A stretch of DNA of 64,000 nt from JAHEKB01 sp049115575 (GCA_049115575.1 JAGDZU010000001.1:496001-560000), one strand, 5' to 3'. Shown: positions 52,241 through 61,349, counted from the first letter of the stretch. Notes: generated by a model from the sequence alone, not told the origin. Translations and numbers: made by a program.

Positions 52241-52966
52241 TTAGTAGTTGAGTAAATAAATAAATGAAAGCTTTATAGAATTGGCTCGAGTAAATCTCTC
52301 CCCATCTTGTAGTGGGAAACCTGTGTAGTTCGTATTATATGATCTCAGCTCACCTCTTCCATACTTAAAGTTTATTTCTATAGGTGAATTGCCTCTCCAG
52401 AAATGAAGACTAGCAGAAAAGACTGGCATTATCCAGGCTTTATTTGCGTCTTTAATAGCTTGTATATCATCCGTTGATACCAAGGCCACTTTGTTCAATT
52501 CAAAACCAGCACCTGCACTAAAGCCAAAATTATCAGTGCTTCTATATGTGGCATTCGTGCCCAAATAAAACTTGAGCATTAGAGGTACTTGAAAATTTCC
52601 GAATCCTCTTGCTCCAAGTACATCATCATTTTGTTCAAAGGATTGCCCTAAACCTATAGTTGCCGGCATAGCCAATGCCAATGCCATATTGTCTTCGAAT
52701 TCCAATAAATTATACCTAGGCTCCACTCCTATGGAGACAAAAGAGAGAAATCTCGATTGAAAAGGCACTGCGGTGTCTGTAGTTTGAATAAATCCTCCGG
52801 CGCCATCATCTATCATTCGAGACACATCTATTAAACTCAAAGGAGAGCTTACAAAATCAATATAGTACGAAGAAACAAAGCCGATAAAGAACTTGTCTTT
52901 GAACTTATCTTGGGCTTGGCTGCCCAAACTTGCGAAGAGAAAAAGTATTAATAGTAGCCTGTTCAT
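52241..52966 (-). CDS. Predicted outer-membrane protein (PorT-like layout)
   Basis: 241 residues. Signal peptide (FLFASLGSQAQ) then strand-rich segments such as FIGFVSSYYIDFVS, LSFVSIGVEPRYNLLEFEDNMALALAMP, NFGFSAGAGFELNKVALV and the C-terminal ANSIKLSFIYLLNY with an aromatic end. It appears to be an outer-membrane beta-barrel of about 8-10 strands; no exact family recognised. Start ATG 52966 is chosen; a TTG at 52981 lies inside the promoter box. It precedes the receptor gene with no gap. Confidence 0.65.
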   Translation of the reverse strand: MNRLLLILFLFASLGSQAQDKFKDKFFIGFVSSYYIDFVSSPLSLIDVSRMIDDGAGGFIQTTDTAVPFQSRFLSFVSIGVEPRYNLLEFEDNMALALAMPATIGLGQSFEQNDDVLGARGFGNFQVPLMLKFYLGTNATYRSTDNFGFSAGAGFELNKVALVSTDDIQAIKDANKAWIMPVFSASLHFWRGNSPIEINFKYGRGELRSYNTNYTGFPLQDGERFTRANSIKLSFIYLLNY

Positions 52967-52978
52967 ATTATACAAACT

Positions 52979-52986
52979 CAAATGTA
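52979..52986 (-). promoter_or_regulatory. TAnnTTTG -7 box of the receptor/DUF4249 cluster
   Basis: Minus-strand exact TACATTTG, 12 nt before the ATG at 52966. It could drive the run of genes OMP-receptor-DUF4249-receptor. Confidence 0.55.
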
Positions 52987-53019
52987 GTAGAAATGTGTTT
53001 ATCCTTGAGTCAATTTGTT

Positions 53020-54237
53020 CTAATATTCTCCCAACTCTTTGCCTTTTATCAAAGGAAACACTACAGCGGTTAAATAGATTGAGACCTGTCTTTCAAGCAA
53101 TGATTCAAACTGCATGCTTACTGCCAATAGCAAAACCAGCAATAAAACAAAGTAATTTAAAGGCTTTAATGAAGCTTTTAACCAGTACAAAAAGAAGATT
53201 AACAGAAATAGCATGCCTAAGGCACCATATTTAATTCCATATTCCAGAAATTGATTATGTGGGCCTATTCTGTTTTCTTTATATAGAGCTGAATTGGTTG
53301 ATTCATAATAAACCTGCATTTGAGGCATAGCTTTTGAAGCACCAAAACCAAAAAGAGGTTTATCCTTGATCATCTCAAGACATATTTTATAAGCTTCAAG
53401 CCTCATACCCATGCTTTTGTAATTTACGGCTTCTGGGCTATCCCAACTTTCAACATCCTCTACTGAATTCGCCAACTTGCTTCTGAATGAACTGCTGAGA
53501 TTGTACGCTGCAATATTTACTGCAACCACCACTATGAGACCAATGATTCCTTGTTTATAGGCCTTTTCTTTAACAGTATAAAGTCCGAGTACAACAAGCA
53601 CACTACTGTAAAATGCAACAAGCCCTGTTCTTGAACTTAGAATATGAAAGCATATTACTAAGACTATAGCGGCTGTGATACTCAAAAATGTACGCCATTT
53701 CTTTTCAATGAGTATATGAAAACAGAGAATACAAATACAGATGGCGTTAATTATACCAAAATGGATATGGTGCAAGCCACCAAATATTTCTATGCTTTTT
53801 GATTGAAGCAACAATTGGTCAATTTCTTCTTTATTGGCCAGATAGTTCCAAACAGAAACAATATCTATAATTAGAACTACAGCCAGAACTGCCACGAAAA
53901 GCATTGGTTTTATTGAAGTAATCCGTTTGCTCTGAACTATAGACGCTATGCCCATACAAGTAAATCCAAAAGCCAATAGCAACTTTTGGTTTACAGTTGT
54001 TGGGTCGGTGTATCTAAATAGGTCTGTTAGGACCAGTAGCACTGGAAAGAGATAGATTATCCACACTTGCCATGATACTGCTTTTATATCTCTATATGAA
54101 ATAAGTAATGATATCAGCATGAAGGCTGTACCCAGACTTAATACAAAAGGTGAAAAAAAGATTCCGAGCAGACCAAGTAAAAGGCCTAGTGAGTAAATAA
54201 GACCAGATGGTCCAACTTCTGTTAGATTAGCGCGCAT
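53020..54237 (-). CDS. O-antigen ligase-family (Wzy/WaaL-like) membrane protein
   Basis: 405 residues with about 11-12 membrane helices. The large periplasmic loop contains the typical RPHN-like element IGPHNQFLEYGIKYGALGM and SRTGLVAFYSSVLV upstream, the pattern of the Wzy_C/O-antigen ligase family. It joins or polymerises surface polysaccharide units. Start ATG; its first codons overlap the end of the LysM gene by 11 nt (54227-54237), so the two are translationally linked. Confidence 0.85.
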   Translation of the reverse strand: MRANLTEVGPSGLIYSLGLLLGLLGIFFSPFVLSLGTAFMLISLLISYRDIKAVSWQVWIIYLFPVLLVLTDLFRYTDPTTVNQKLLLAFGFTCMGIASIVQSKRITSIKPMLFVAVLAVVLIIDIVSVWNYLANKEEIDQLLLQSKSIEIFGGLHHIHFGIINAICICILCFHILIEKKWRTFLSITAAIVLVICFHILSSRTGLVAFYSSVLVVLGLYTVKEKAYKQGIIGLIVVVAVNIAAYNLSSSFRSKLANSVEDVESWDSPEAVNYKSMGMRLEAYKICLEMIKDKPLFGFGASKAMPQMQVYYESTNSALYKENRIGPHNQFLEYGIKYGALGMLFLLIFFLYWLKASLKPLNYFVLLLVLLLAVSMQFESLLERQVSIYLTAVVFPLIKGKELGEY

Positions 54238-55159
54238 AGCTCAAAGAGACTATGGCGGGCTCTTCTGAACTAAGCCCTATAGTCTCTGCTGCGAGTTTGG
54301 ATAATTTTATTATTACAGAATCTTCTGGGTTGGTAGTGAAGTTTGATGTTACTTTAACAAATACCGTCTTATTTGTTTCTGGATTGGTAACCATAATTAC
54401 AGTTCCCAAAGGCGCATTAAAATGATGAGCAAAGTTTTTGGAAACAGGCACATTCTCTTTATCCATTAAGGCTTTACCAGTCTCTTCAATTTTTTCCAAA
54501 TTATACTCTGGAAGTCTAATGATTTTAAGGCTATAACCCTCTATCTCCACCTTTTCTTCGATTATAGTTTCATCTGGTTCAGGAACCTCTATTTGAAGCT
54601 CTTCTTCTACTGAATCTATGTCTAAATTATAATCTTCATGAGTAGTCAGTACATCTCCAGTTGACGGAACAAGTAGCTTTTGTTCCAAGGACAATACATC
54701 TGAAGAAAGGTTATTTAGTTCTTTAATTACTTGAACTGTGGTATTGTACTTTCTGGCAATACTAAACAAAGTTTCACCTGAGTTCACCGTATGAGTCACA
54801 CCCCAAGTGCTTTTTGATGTATCCAACACATCTGGCTGGGGTTTGTGCTCTATATAATCTTCTGTTTTGCTGAAATAATCTTCAACCAATGGCTCTTCCA
54901 TAACCACTTCTTCGTCTGTTGGTATCCAAATGATTTGGTCAATTTTAATGACCTCTTCTGATCCTGGATTTTCTGAAATTATATCGCTGAGCTTTACGCC
55001 GTACTTTTTACTAATACTGTAAAGACCCTGACCTTTTTCAACCTTGTGCAGTATATAAACTTTTCCGTTTTTAACTCGAGTTCCAACTGAGTCCGCTTTT
55101 TCAGCATAAGCCATACTGGCAAGACCACAGAAGAGCAGTATAGAAAGTATCTTTTTCAT
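54227..55159 (-). CDS. LysM-repeat exported protein with RlpA-like C-terminal domain
   Basis: 310 residues. Signal peptide (ILLFCGLASMAYA). Two LysM domains for peptidoglycan binding: YILHKVEKGQGLYSISKKYGVK and THTVNSGETLFSIARKYNTTV (about residues 35-80 and 120-170). The C-terminal ~75 residues (NFAHHFNAPLGTVIMVTNPETNKTVFVKVTSN, then IKLSKLAAETIGL) look like the double-psi beta-barrel of RlpA-type enzymes, although the catalytic residues of lytic transglycosylase activity cannot be confirmed. Start ATG 55157-55159 chosen since it opens the signal peptide and lies 8 nt after an exact -7 box; an in-frame start to 55201 would precede the promoter. Confidence 0.82.
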   Translation of the reverse strand: MKKILSILLFCGLASMAYAEKADSVGTRVKNGKVYILHKVEKGQGLYSISKKYGVKLSDIISENPGSEEVIKIDQIIWIPTDEEVVMEEPLVEDYFSKTEDYIEHKPQPDVLDTSKSTWGVTHTVNSGETLFSIARKYNTTVQVIKELNNLSSDVLSLEQKLLVPSTGDVLTTHEDYNLDIDSVEEELQIEVPEPDETIIEEKVEIEGYSLKIIRLPEYNLEKIEETGKALMDKENVPVSKNFAHHFNAPLGTVIMVTNPETNKTVFVKVTSNFTTNPEDSVIIKLSKLAAETIGLSSEEPAIVSLSYAR

Positions 55160-55167
55160 TGCTTTGA

Positions 55168-55175
55168 CAAAACTA
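55168..55175 (-). promoter_or_regulatory. TAnnTTTG -7 box before the LysM gene
   Basis: Minus-strand exact TAGTTTTG, 8 nt before the ATG at 55159. Confidence 0.55.
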
Positions 55176-55246
55176 ATCCAACAATTTTCTATGTTTAACA
55201 TTTAGTTATTAACTTTATTGTCTGAGGCTTTAATATTGTTGTTAAA

Positions 55247-56623
55247 ATGAAACAAATCTTCGTCCAAATTCTACTCCTTTTTAGTTTGCTCTCTTCCGCT
55301 CAAAACAGTAAAAAAGTGGTAGTGTTCGACATTAAGGAAGATATAGCTCCTTCGGCTACCCGTATAACCAACAAAGCCGTTGGCTATGCTGAACAGATAA
55401 AAGCTGACCTTATCATAGTTCATATGAATACATATGGCGGCTACGTAACGGATGCTGATTCTATAAGAACAAGACTGCTTAATACCAAAATACCTGTCTA
55501 TGTCTTTATAGATAATAATGCAGCCTCTGCTGGTGCATTAATCTCGCTAGCTTGTGACAAAATCTACATGAGACCAGGCGGAAATATTGGTGCCGCAACA
55601 GTAGTTACCCAATCAGGAGAAGCTGCTCCAGACAAATATCAATCCTATATGCGTAAACAAATGCGCAGTACAGCTGAAAGCCATGGATTTGATACCATAG
55701 TTAATGGAACAGACACCAGCTATGAATACAGGAGAAACCCAGATATAGCAGAAGGCATGGTAGATGAAAGTGTTGTTGTGGAAGGTATAGATGATAGCTC
55801 CAAGGTAATTACTCTAACCACAGAAGAGGCTTTAGTTTGGGGTTATTGTGAAGGAAAAGTTGAATCAATAAAGGAAATATTAGAACTAAATGGAATTGAG
55901 GAATATGAGATTGAAAGAGTTGAAAAATCGGCCATGGACAATTTGGTGAGCTTTTTTGCTAATCCCGCTTTAAGGTCTGTGTTAATTCTACTCATGATTG
56001 GAGGAATATACTTTGAATTACAAAGCCCGGGAATAGGATTTGCTTTAGCAATTGCTCTATTGGCAGCTGTGGCGTACTTCGCTCCTTTATACCTCGAAGG
56101 TCTAGCCGCTAATTGGGAGATCATTTTGTTTATTGTTGGTTTACTACTCATAGCCATGGAAATATTTGTAATACCAGGCTTTGGAATTGCGGGCATTGGT
56201 GGCATAGTGCTCACAGTGGGCAGCCTGGTACTCAGCATGCTCAAGAATGTGAATTTCGATTTTTCATTAACAGGAACACCTGCTTTAACAACTGCACTGA
56301 GTCTGGTGATTATAGCCATGGTAGGCTTTATAGCGGTGGTTATGGTCTTTGGTAGAGGTCTGCTTAAATCTAGGCTATTTCAGCGGCTCGTTTTATCTGA
56401 TACTCTGGAAGACAGTAAGGTTCACATTCAAAAAGATTCACATGAGCTAACTGATTTCCTTGGGAAACAAGCTCTTACTCACACGGCCCTAAGGCCTTTG
56501 GGCAAAATCACAATTAATCACATGCATTATGAGGCTAAGACATACGGAGACTTTGTAGACAAGGGAGCAACTGTAGAGATAGTAAGCATCGAAAACGACT
56601 ACTTGGTGGTTAAAGAAGTATGA
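55247..56623 (+). CDS. NfeD-like membrane serine protease
   Basis: 458 residues. Signal peptide, then a ClpP-like (SppA/ClpP-class) protease domain with a serine in DNNAASAGALISLACDKIYM (S94 is the candidate nucleophile), and IGAATVV following. From about 235 onward four or five membrane helices (VLILLMIGGIYFELQSPGIGFALAI, the NfeD-type EFVIPGFGIAGIGGIV signature here MEIFVIPGFGIAGIGGIV), then a C-terminal OB-fold (LGKQALTHTALRPLGKITI). Long-form NfeD proteins act on stomatin/SPFH partners in other species; the SPFH gene at 41306 is not adjacent. It overlaps the next gene by 4 nt. Confidence 0.9.
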   Translation: MKQIFVQILLLFSLLSSAQNSKKVVVFDIKEDIAPSATRITNKAVGYAEQIKADLIIVHMNTYGGYVTDADSIRTRLLNTKIPVYVFIDNNAASAGALISLACDKIYMRPGGNIGAATVVTQSGEAAPDKYQSYMRKQMRSTAESHGFDTIVNGTDTSYEYRRNPDIAEGMVDESVVVEGIDDSSKVITLTTEEALVWGYCEGKVESIKEILELNGIEEYEIERVEKSAMDNLVSFFANPALRSVLILLMIGGIYFELQSPGIGFALAIALLAAVAYFAPLYLEGLAANWEIILFIVGLLLIAMEIFVIPGFGIAGIGGIVLTVGSLVLSMLKNVNFDFSLTGTPALTTALSLVIIAMVGFIAVVMVFGRGLLKSRLFQRLVLSDTLEDSKVHIQKDSHELTDFLGKQALTHTALRPLGKITINHMHYEAKTYGDFVDKGATVEIVSIENDYLVVKEV

Positions 56624-57033
56624 GACATCTTATTAGCATAGCTTTTCTATTCGTGTGTTCATTGATTTATGCTCAAGAAGAGCATGAACTTCAATTTGGC
56701 GACACCTTATATTTCGGAGCATGTCATAGTGAAGCCTACACCTATATGGATTTATATGTTAAGACCAGATTTGAAAAAGACAGCATATCTTATGATAGTC
56801 TATTTGAATGGGAGTTCTATAATCGATTTTTTAATACGGGTGACTTTGATGTAAGCAGGATGCCTTGTAGTTATTCTGGCAAGTATGGAGTAATAAAGCA
56901 TATGATGGCAATAGAAACTGATCAAGGGGATGTTATTAATGTGGTGGTTGCGATGATTCTGGACGGAAAATCAGTGGCCTATATAGTAGAAGAAGCTTTT
57001 ATAAATGAAGAAGTATTATTAGCGCCTCAATGA
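56620..57033 (+). CDS. Exported protein of unknown function
   Basis: 137 residues with a clear signal peptide (FVCSLIYAQ). The mature domain is beta-rich (ELQFGDTLYFGACHSEAYTYMDLYVKTRFEKDS) with two cysteines (at ACHSE and MPCSYSG), which could form a disulfide. I do not recognise the family. It overlaps the NfeD-like gene and the heptosyltransferase gene by 4 nt each, so all three should be translated together; possible envelope or LPS-related role by context only. Confidence 0.6.
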   Translation: MRHLISIAFLFVCSLIYAQEEHELQFGDTLYFGACHSEAYTYMDLYVKTRFEKDSISYDSLFEWEFYNRFFNTGDFDVSRMPCSYSGKYGVIKHMMAIETDQGDVINVVVAMILDGKSVAYIVEEAFINEEVLLAPQ

Positions 57034-58013
57034 AAATTCTGTTAATCAGATTCAGTTCCATTGGCGATATAGTTTTAACCAGCCCTATTATTCGCTGCGT
57101 AAAACAACAAATTCCAAATGCTGAAGTCCACTATCTCACAAAAAGTGCATTTCAGAGTTTAGTCCACCATAATCCTTACATAGACAGGGTGCATCTCTTA
57201 GAGGAAAGCCTCAATGAAACAGTCAAACAACTAGACCTTGAAAAGTTTGATTTAATCATAGATCTTCATAAAAATATTCGCACTAGATTTATTAGGAAGA
57301 AACTAGGTGTGAAATACTTGAGCTTTGATAAGCTCAACTTCAAGAAATGGCTTTTTACCTCATTCCAAATAAACAAGTTGCCTAAGATTCATTTGGTTGA
57401 TAGGTACTTCCATGCTGTTTCTTCATTAGGAATAACCAACGATGGCCAAGGTCTTGACTCATTCATATCAGGGCAAACTTCAATAGATATGTTCGCACTA
57501 CCTATGGAATCATTCACAGTATTTGCCATTGGCGGAACATATAGCACTAAAAGACTTCCAAACGAAAGAATTGCGTCTATTATAGACAAGTTAAAAGAGC
57601 CAGTGATATTAATTGGTGGTCTAACTGATCAGGAAAACAGTCAAGCCATAATGGCATTGGTCAAAAACAATGAAATAATTGATTTATGCGGAAAACTCAG
57701 TTTAGAACAGTCTGCATTGTGTATTGCAAAATCAAGTCATGTGATTTGCCACGATAGCGGTATGATGCACATTGCTTCGGCTTACTCAAAGCCATTGAGC
57801 GTTGTTTGGGGCAATACACATCCAGATTTTGGTATGTATCCCTACGGCTATAGCAAGAATGGAAATTTGTTTCAATATCAAATCGATTTGAAATGCAGAC
57901 CTTGCTCCAAATTAGGTTATGACTCCTGCCCTAAGAAGCACTTCAAGTGTATGAAAAATCATAATGTGGATGAAATCGTTAAAAATTGGCATTCTGTAGA
58001 TGCCATGCAATAA
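57030..58013 (+). CDS. Glycosyltransferase family 9 (heptosyltransferase-like)
   Basis: 327 residues. N-terminus MKILLIRFSSIGDIVLTSPIIRCVK is the GT9 signature with the nucleotide-binding loop; FDLIIDLHKNIRT and KPLSVVWGNTHPDFGMYPYG follow, with MHIASAYSKPLSVVWG resembling the ADP-heptose-binding end. Probably adds heptose or another sugar to the LPS core. It overlaps the exported protein gene by 4 nt. C-terminal cysteines (CRPCSKLG, CPKKHFKC) are present, which some GT9 relatives carry. Confidence 0.88.
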   Translation: MKILLIRFSSIGDIVLTSPIIRCVKQQIPNAEVHYLTKSAFQSLVHHNPYIDRVHLLEESLNETVKQLDLEKFDLIIDLHKNIRTRFIRKKLGVKYLSFDKLNFKKWLFTSFQINKLPKIHLVDRYFHAVSSLGITNDGQGLDSFISGQTSIDMFALPMESFTVFAIGGTYSTKRLPNERIASIIDKLKEPVILIGGLTDQENSQAIMALVKNNEIIDLCGKLSLEQSALCIAKSSHVICHDSGMMHIASAYSKPLSVVWGNTHPDFGMYPYGYSKNGNLFQYQIDLKCRPCSKLGYDSCPKKHFKCMKNHNVDEIVKNWHSVDAMQ

Positions 58014-58014
58014 A

Positions 58015-58022
58015 TACCTTTG
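58015..58022 (+). promoter_or_regulatory. TAnnTTTG -7 box before the MORN-like gene
   Basis: Exact TACCTTTG, 19 nt before the ATG at 58042. It lies only a few bases past the heptosyltransferase stop. Confidence 0.45.
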
Positions 58023-58041
58023 AGGCAGCATTAATAATTCA

Positions 58042-59124
58042 ATGAAAGCATTTACCCTTTCGCTGCTTGGTCTTCTTATGACATTTGGCAGTATAGCGCA
58101 ATCTGGTGTAGCCTTTAAAAAGCTCACCAAAGGTGATGACGGACTATACTATTTAGACGGCAAAACTTATACTGGTCAAAGTCTATTGTTATGGCCGAGC
58201 AACAATAAAAAATTTCAACAAATTGATTGGGTAAACGGCCAGATTGAAGGTTGGTTTAAATCTTGGTATGAAGATGGAAAACAGGATCAAATCATAGAAT
58301 ATAAAGAAGGCAAAAGACACGGCTCATATAAATCATTTTATGAAAATGGAGCCCCAGAAATTCAATGTAATTATTCCAACGGTAAACTTGAAGGCTCCTA
58401 CAATTCATATTATGCAGGTGGAGCACCAAAGAAGCGAGCCAATTATGAACAAGGAGAAGAAGAAGGTGAGGTTATACTCTATTTCCGAAACGGTAAAGTG
58501 CAACAAAGAGCACACTTTCACGCCGGATTACCTCATGGCTTAACGGTTTCATATGATGAGGACGAGGTAAAAAGAAAAGAAATAAACTATGTAAATGGCT
58601 TTAGACATGGCAAAACCATTATATACCACGCTTCTGGTAAACCAGGGGAAGTAGCCAACTATAAAAATGGATTGCCAGATGGGGAGCTGTTGGTTTACAA
58701 TATGCAGGGTAGGATCATGAGATCTGAGGAGTATAAAGAGGGTAAACTACACGGGCTTTCAATCAACTACACCATGAACGGTGTAAAAATGGAAGAAAAG
58801 ACTTTCGAAAATGGCCGTCTCCATGGTCCTTACAAACTTTGGAAAGAAAATGGGCTAGATACATACGGAGACTACCACAATGGTAAAAAACACGGACCAT
58901 GGGTAGAAAATGGTACTAGCGATATCGGAAAAAATGAAGGCACCTATGAACAAGGAAAGAAACATGGGCATTGGAAATTAGGCGCTACAAACCTCTTTGG
59001 TAAATGTGAGGGTGATTTCAATATGGATCTCAAAGATGGACATTGGGTGTATTACCACCACAATGGCAAAAGAGACAGGTCTGAAGAATGGGATAACGGC
59101 ACACTAGTGAGTACTGGTAAATGA
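58042..59124 (+). CDS. MORN-like repeat protein (YwqK type)
   Basis: 360 residues. Signal peptide (LLMTFGSIAQ). The rest is about a dozen tandem ~23-residue repeats of the YwqK/MORN type with the pattern Y-x-N-G-K-x-x-G-x-x-x-x-Y-x-x-x-G, for example YKEGKRHGSYKSFYENGAPE and YEQGEEEGEVILYFRNGKVQ. Such sheets often mediate protein or lipid contacts; annotation as an antitoxin in databases rests on YwqK and is not supported here. It ends with an ATGA overlap into the truncated globin gene. Confidence 0.82.
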   Translation: MKAFTLSLLGLLMTFGSIAQSGVAFKKLTKGDDGLYYLDGKTYTGQSLLLWPSNNKKFQQIDWVNGQIEGWFKSWYEDGKQDQIIEYKEGKRHGSYKSFYENGAPEIQCNYSNGKLEGSYNSYYAGGAPKKRANYEQGEEEGEVILYFRNGKVQQRAHFHAGLPHGLTVSYDEDEVKRKEINYVNGFRHGKTIIYHASGKPGEVANYKNGLPDGELLVYNMQGRIMRSEEYKEGKLHGLSINYTMNGVKMEEKTFENGRLHGPYKLWKENGLDTYGDYHNGKKHGPWVENGTSDIGKNEGTYEQGKKHGHWKLGATNLFGKCEGDFNMDLKDGHWVYYHHNGKRDRSEEWDNGTLVSTGK

Positions 59125-59516
59125 AATCAGACATTAAAAGCATTCACGATGTAGAGAAATTAGTGGATGTGTTCTACGACAAAGTGATTGTTGATCCCCT
59201 TATCTCCTATTTATTCAATGATGTTGCCAAGATAGACCTCCCTTCTCATCTTCCTATTATGTATAGTTTTTGGTCAAGCATGTTACTTGGTACAGGTACC
59301 TATAAAGGAAATCCTATGACAGCTCACATTCAACTCCATAAGAAAAGCCCAATCAGTTCTGAACATTTTGATAGATGGAAGTTCCTTTTTTTCGAGACTA
59401 TTGACGAGTTTTTTGAAGGCCCAAAGGCAGATGAAGCTAAAACGCGAGTGAACCATATGATTCCTCTGATGAAATTCAAGATGGAGGAAAGTAAAAAAGA
59501 CGGATTTATTCAGTAA
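59121..59516 (+). CDS. Group III truncated hemoglobin
   Basis: 131 residues. Compared with Campylobacter Ctb, it keeps the group III landmarks: FWSSMLLGTGTY around helix E with H43 (E7-like), and GNPMTAHIQLHK with H69 as the proximal (F8) ligand, then HFDRWKFLFFETIDEFF. Likely binds oxygen or nitric oxide in the cytoplasm. It is co-translated with the preceding repeat protein (ATGA) and converges on the PrsW gene with abutting stops. Confidence 0.9.
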   Translation: MKSDIKSIHDVEKLVDVFYDKVIVDPLISYLFNDVAKIDLPSHLPIMYSFWSSMLLGTGTYKGNPMTAHIQLHKKSPISSEHFDRWKFLFFETIDEFFEGPKADEAKTRVNHMIPLMKFKMEESKKDGFIQ

Positions 59517-60188
59517 TCAATCTTGGTTTAAATGAGTTTTCTTATATCTCAAGTGAATTTTAATAGCAATTCTTGCCAGTACCAGCCCTATAAACAAAGA
59601 GGCTAATGCTCCAGCAATTTGTCCCTGAAACAAGTTTTGAAGCAAAAAGAAGTCGTAAGCGCCGTGAAAAGCAGTTGCAGATAATAAACCAACCCAATTT
59701 AACCAGGCTTTGTTCTCCATTTTAGCCTTACCCATCCAAAAGCCCATAAGAATTGCAAATGTTGCATGTGCAGGTACGGCAGTAAACATGCGAGCAATGG
59801 CAGTTGTCATTCCACCTTGCATTACATACATTACATTTTCAATAGCGGCAAATCCCAAGGAGATCATAACAGCATAGACAATGCCATCAAAAGGCTCATC
59901 GAAATGCTTGCTCTTGTAGACATAGGTTCTTAAAAAGAAGTATTTAGCCAATTCCTCACTAAACCCTACTACAATAAATGCTTCTATGGCGGCCTTGCCT
60001 ACACTATCTACATTTCCTAGCCAGTTCATGCCATAGTGTTCTAGAATAATTGCGGGAAGCACACTGAGAACCCCAAAGAGGAATGTTCTAACCAACATCT
60101 TCCATGGCTCTTTATTCAGTCTATCCAAATGAATAACAAACCAGATGATGGCTGCTACAGGAGCTATTGCCATTGCCAGAAGAAGCAT
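59517..60188 (-). CDS. PrsW-family intramembrane metalloprotease
   Basis: 223 residues, about seven membrane helices. The family motifs are visible: VVGFSEELAKYFFLR (E78-E79 region), FDGIVYAVMISLGFAAIENVMYVM, AHATFAILMGFWMG and SATAFHGAYDFFLL with its histidine and aspartate. PrsW cleaves an anti-sigma factor in Bacillus; the target here is unknown. It overlaps the trans-sulfuration gene by 1 nt and is transcribed with it. Confidence 0.85.
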   Translation of the reverse strand: MLLLAMAIAPVAAIIWFVIHLDRLNKEPWKMLVRTFLFGVLSVLPAIILEHYGMNWLGNVDSVGKAAIEAFIVVGFSEELAKYFFLRTYVYKSKHFDEPFDGIVYAVMISLGFAAIENVMYVMQGGMTTAIARMFTAVPAHATFAILMGFWMGKAKMENKAWLNWVGLLSATAFHGAYDFFLLQNLFQGQIAGALASLFIGLVLARIAIKIHLRYKKTHLNQD

Positions 60189-61333
60189 TAGATCTTAGCT
60201 AAAGCTTGTTCAATATCTGCCAAAAGGTCGTCAGCATCTTCAACTCCCACGCTCAGTCTAATGAGAGAATCAACCACACCAGCTTCTTCTCTTTCTTCTT
60301 TAGGTATTGCAGCATGCGTCATGCTCGCAGGGTGGCCGATAAGCGACTCAACGCCTCCCAATGATTCAGCCAAACAGAAAAGTTCGGTAGACATAGCTAC
60401 CACTTGAGCATCTTTTAAATTATTGCCCTTAAGGCTAAATGAAATCATGCCACCAAAGCCATCCATTTGCTCTTTAGCAATATGATGATTTGGATGATGT
60501 GGCAATCCAGGCCAGTATACTTTATCTATTTTGGGATGATCTAATAAATAATGAGCAATCTTTTCTCCGTTCTCGCAATGCCTCTGCATGCGAAGGTGTA
60601 ATGTTTTGATACCCCTTAAAACTAAAAAGGAATCCATTGGCGCAGTTACTGCTCCACTTGAATTCTGTATTCTATACATTTCCGTAGCTAGGTGATCATT
60701 TTTCACAACCAAAGCTCCCATCACCACATCTGAGTGACCACCTAAGTATTTAGTTACTGAGTGCATTACAATATCAGCTCCAAGATCCAACGGTCTTTGC
60801 AGAAAAGGAGTAGCAAAAGTATTGTCCACTGCTACCTTAACTCCTTTATCCTTCGCCAGATCTACTACCCCTTTGATGTCTACGATATTCATCATTGGAT
60901 TGGTAGGTGTTTCAATCCAGATTAGTTTGGTCTGCTCATTCAATTTGGATTCTATATTAGCTAAATCTCGCATGTCTACGAAGTGAAACACTATGCCATA
61001 CTTTTCAAAGATGGTTTTAAAGATCCTATAGCTACCTCCGTATAAATCGTTTGTGGAGATAACTTCATCTCCAGGTGAGAGCATTTTTAAAACACAATCT
61101 ATCGCAGCTAGGCCACTTGCGAAACAAGCACCGTACTTGCCATTTTCAAGACTTGCAATATTTGTTTCTAAAGCATGTCTTGTTGGGTTTCCAGTTCTAG
61201 AATACTCATACCCCTTGTGTTTGCCTATTTCCTCTTGTACATAAGTACTGGTTTGAAATATAGGAGTCATTATGGCTCCTGTGCTTGGATCGGGTTCAAC
61301 CCCGGCGTGTAATGCTTTAGTACCGAATTTCAT
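60188..61333 (-). CDS. Trans-sulfuration PLP enzyme (cystathionine gamma-synthase/lyase family)
   Basis: 381 residues. PLP lysine in HSVTKYLGGHSDV; KFGTKALHAGVEPDPSTGAIMTPIFQTSTY N-terminus; YEYSRTGNPTRHALE; ASGLAAID; VAVDNTFATP; ESLGGVESLIGHPASMTHA. This is the Cys/Met metabolism PLP family. Cystathionine gamma-synthase, gamma-lyase and methionine gamma-lyase cannot be told apart by eye; the CBS-type enzyme at 10021 makes a trans-sulfuration role coherent. Start ATG 61333 with an exact -7 box 16 nt upstream. Confidence 0.9.
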   Translation of the reverse strand: MKFGTKALHAGVEPDPSTGAIMTPIFQTSTYVQEEIGKHKGYEYSRTGNPTRHALETNIASLENGKYGACFASGLAAIDCVLKMLSPGDEVISTNDLYGGSYRIFKTIFEKYGIVFHFVDMRDLANIESKLNEQTKLIWIETPTNPMMNIVDIKGVVDLAKDKGVKVAVDNTFATPFLQRPLDLGADIVMHSVTKYLGGHSDVVMGALVVKNDHLATEMYRIQNSSGAVTAPMDSFLVLRGIKTLHLRMQRHCENGEKIAHYLLDHPKIDKVYWPGLPHHPNHHIAKEQMDGFGGMISFSLKGNNLKDAQVVAMSTELFCLAESLGGVESLIGHPASMTHAAIPKEEREEAGVVDSLIRLSVGVEDADDLLADIEQALAKI

Positions 61334-61349
61334 ATTGTTATATATGAAG

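Noticed and set aside
55843..56319. 158-codon minus-strand frame
   Set aside because: Antisense shadow of the NfeD-like membrane region, low-complexity hydrophobic.
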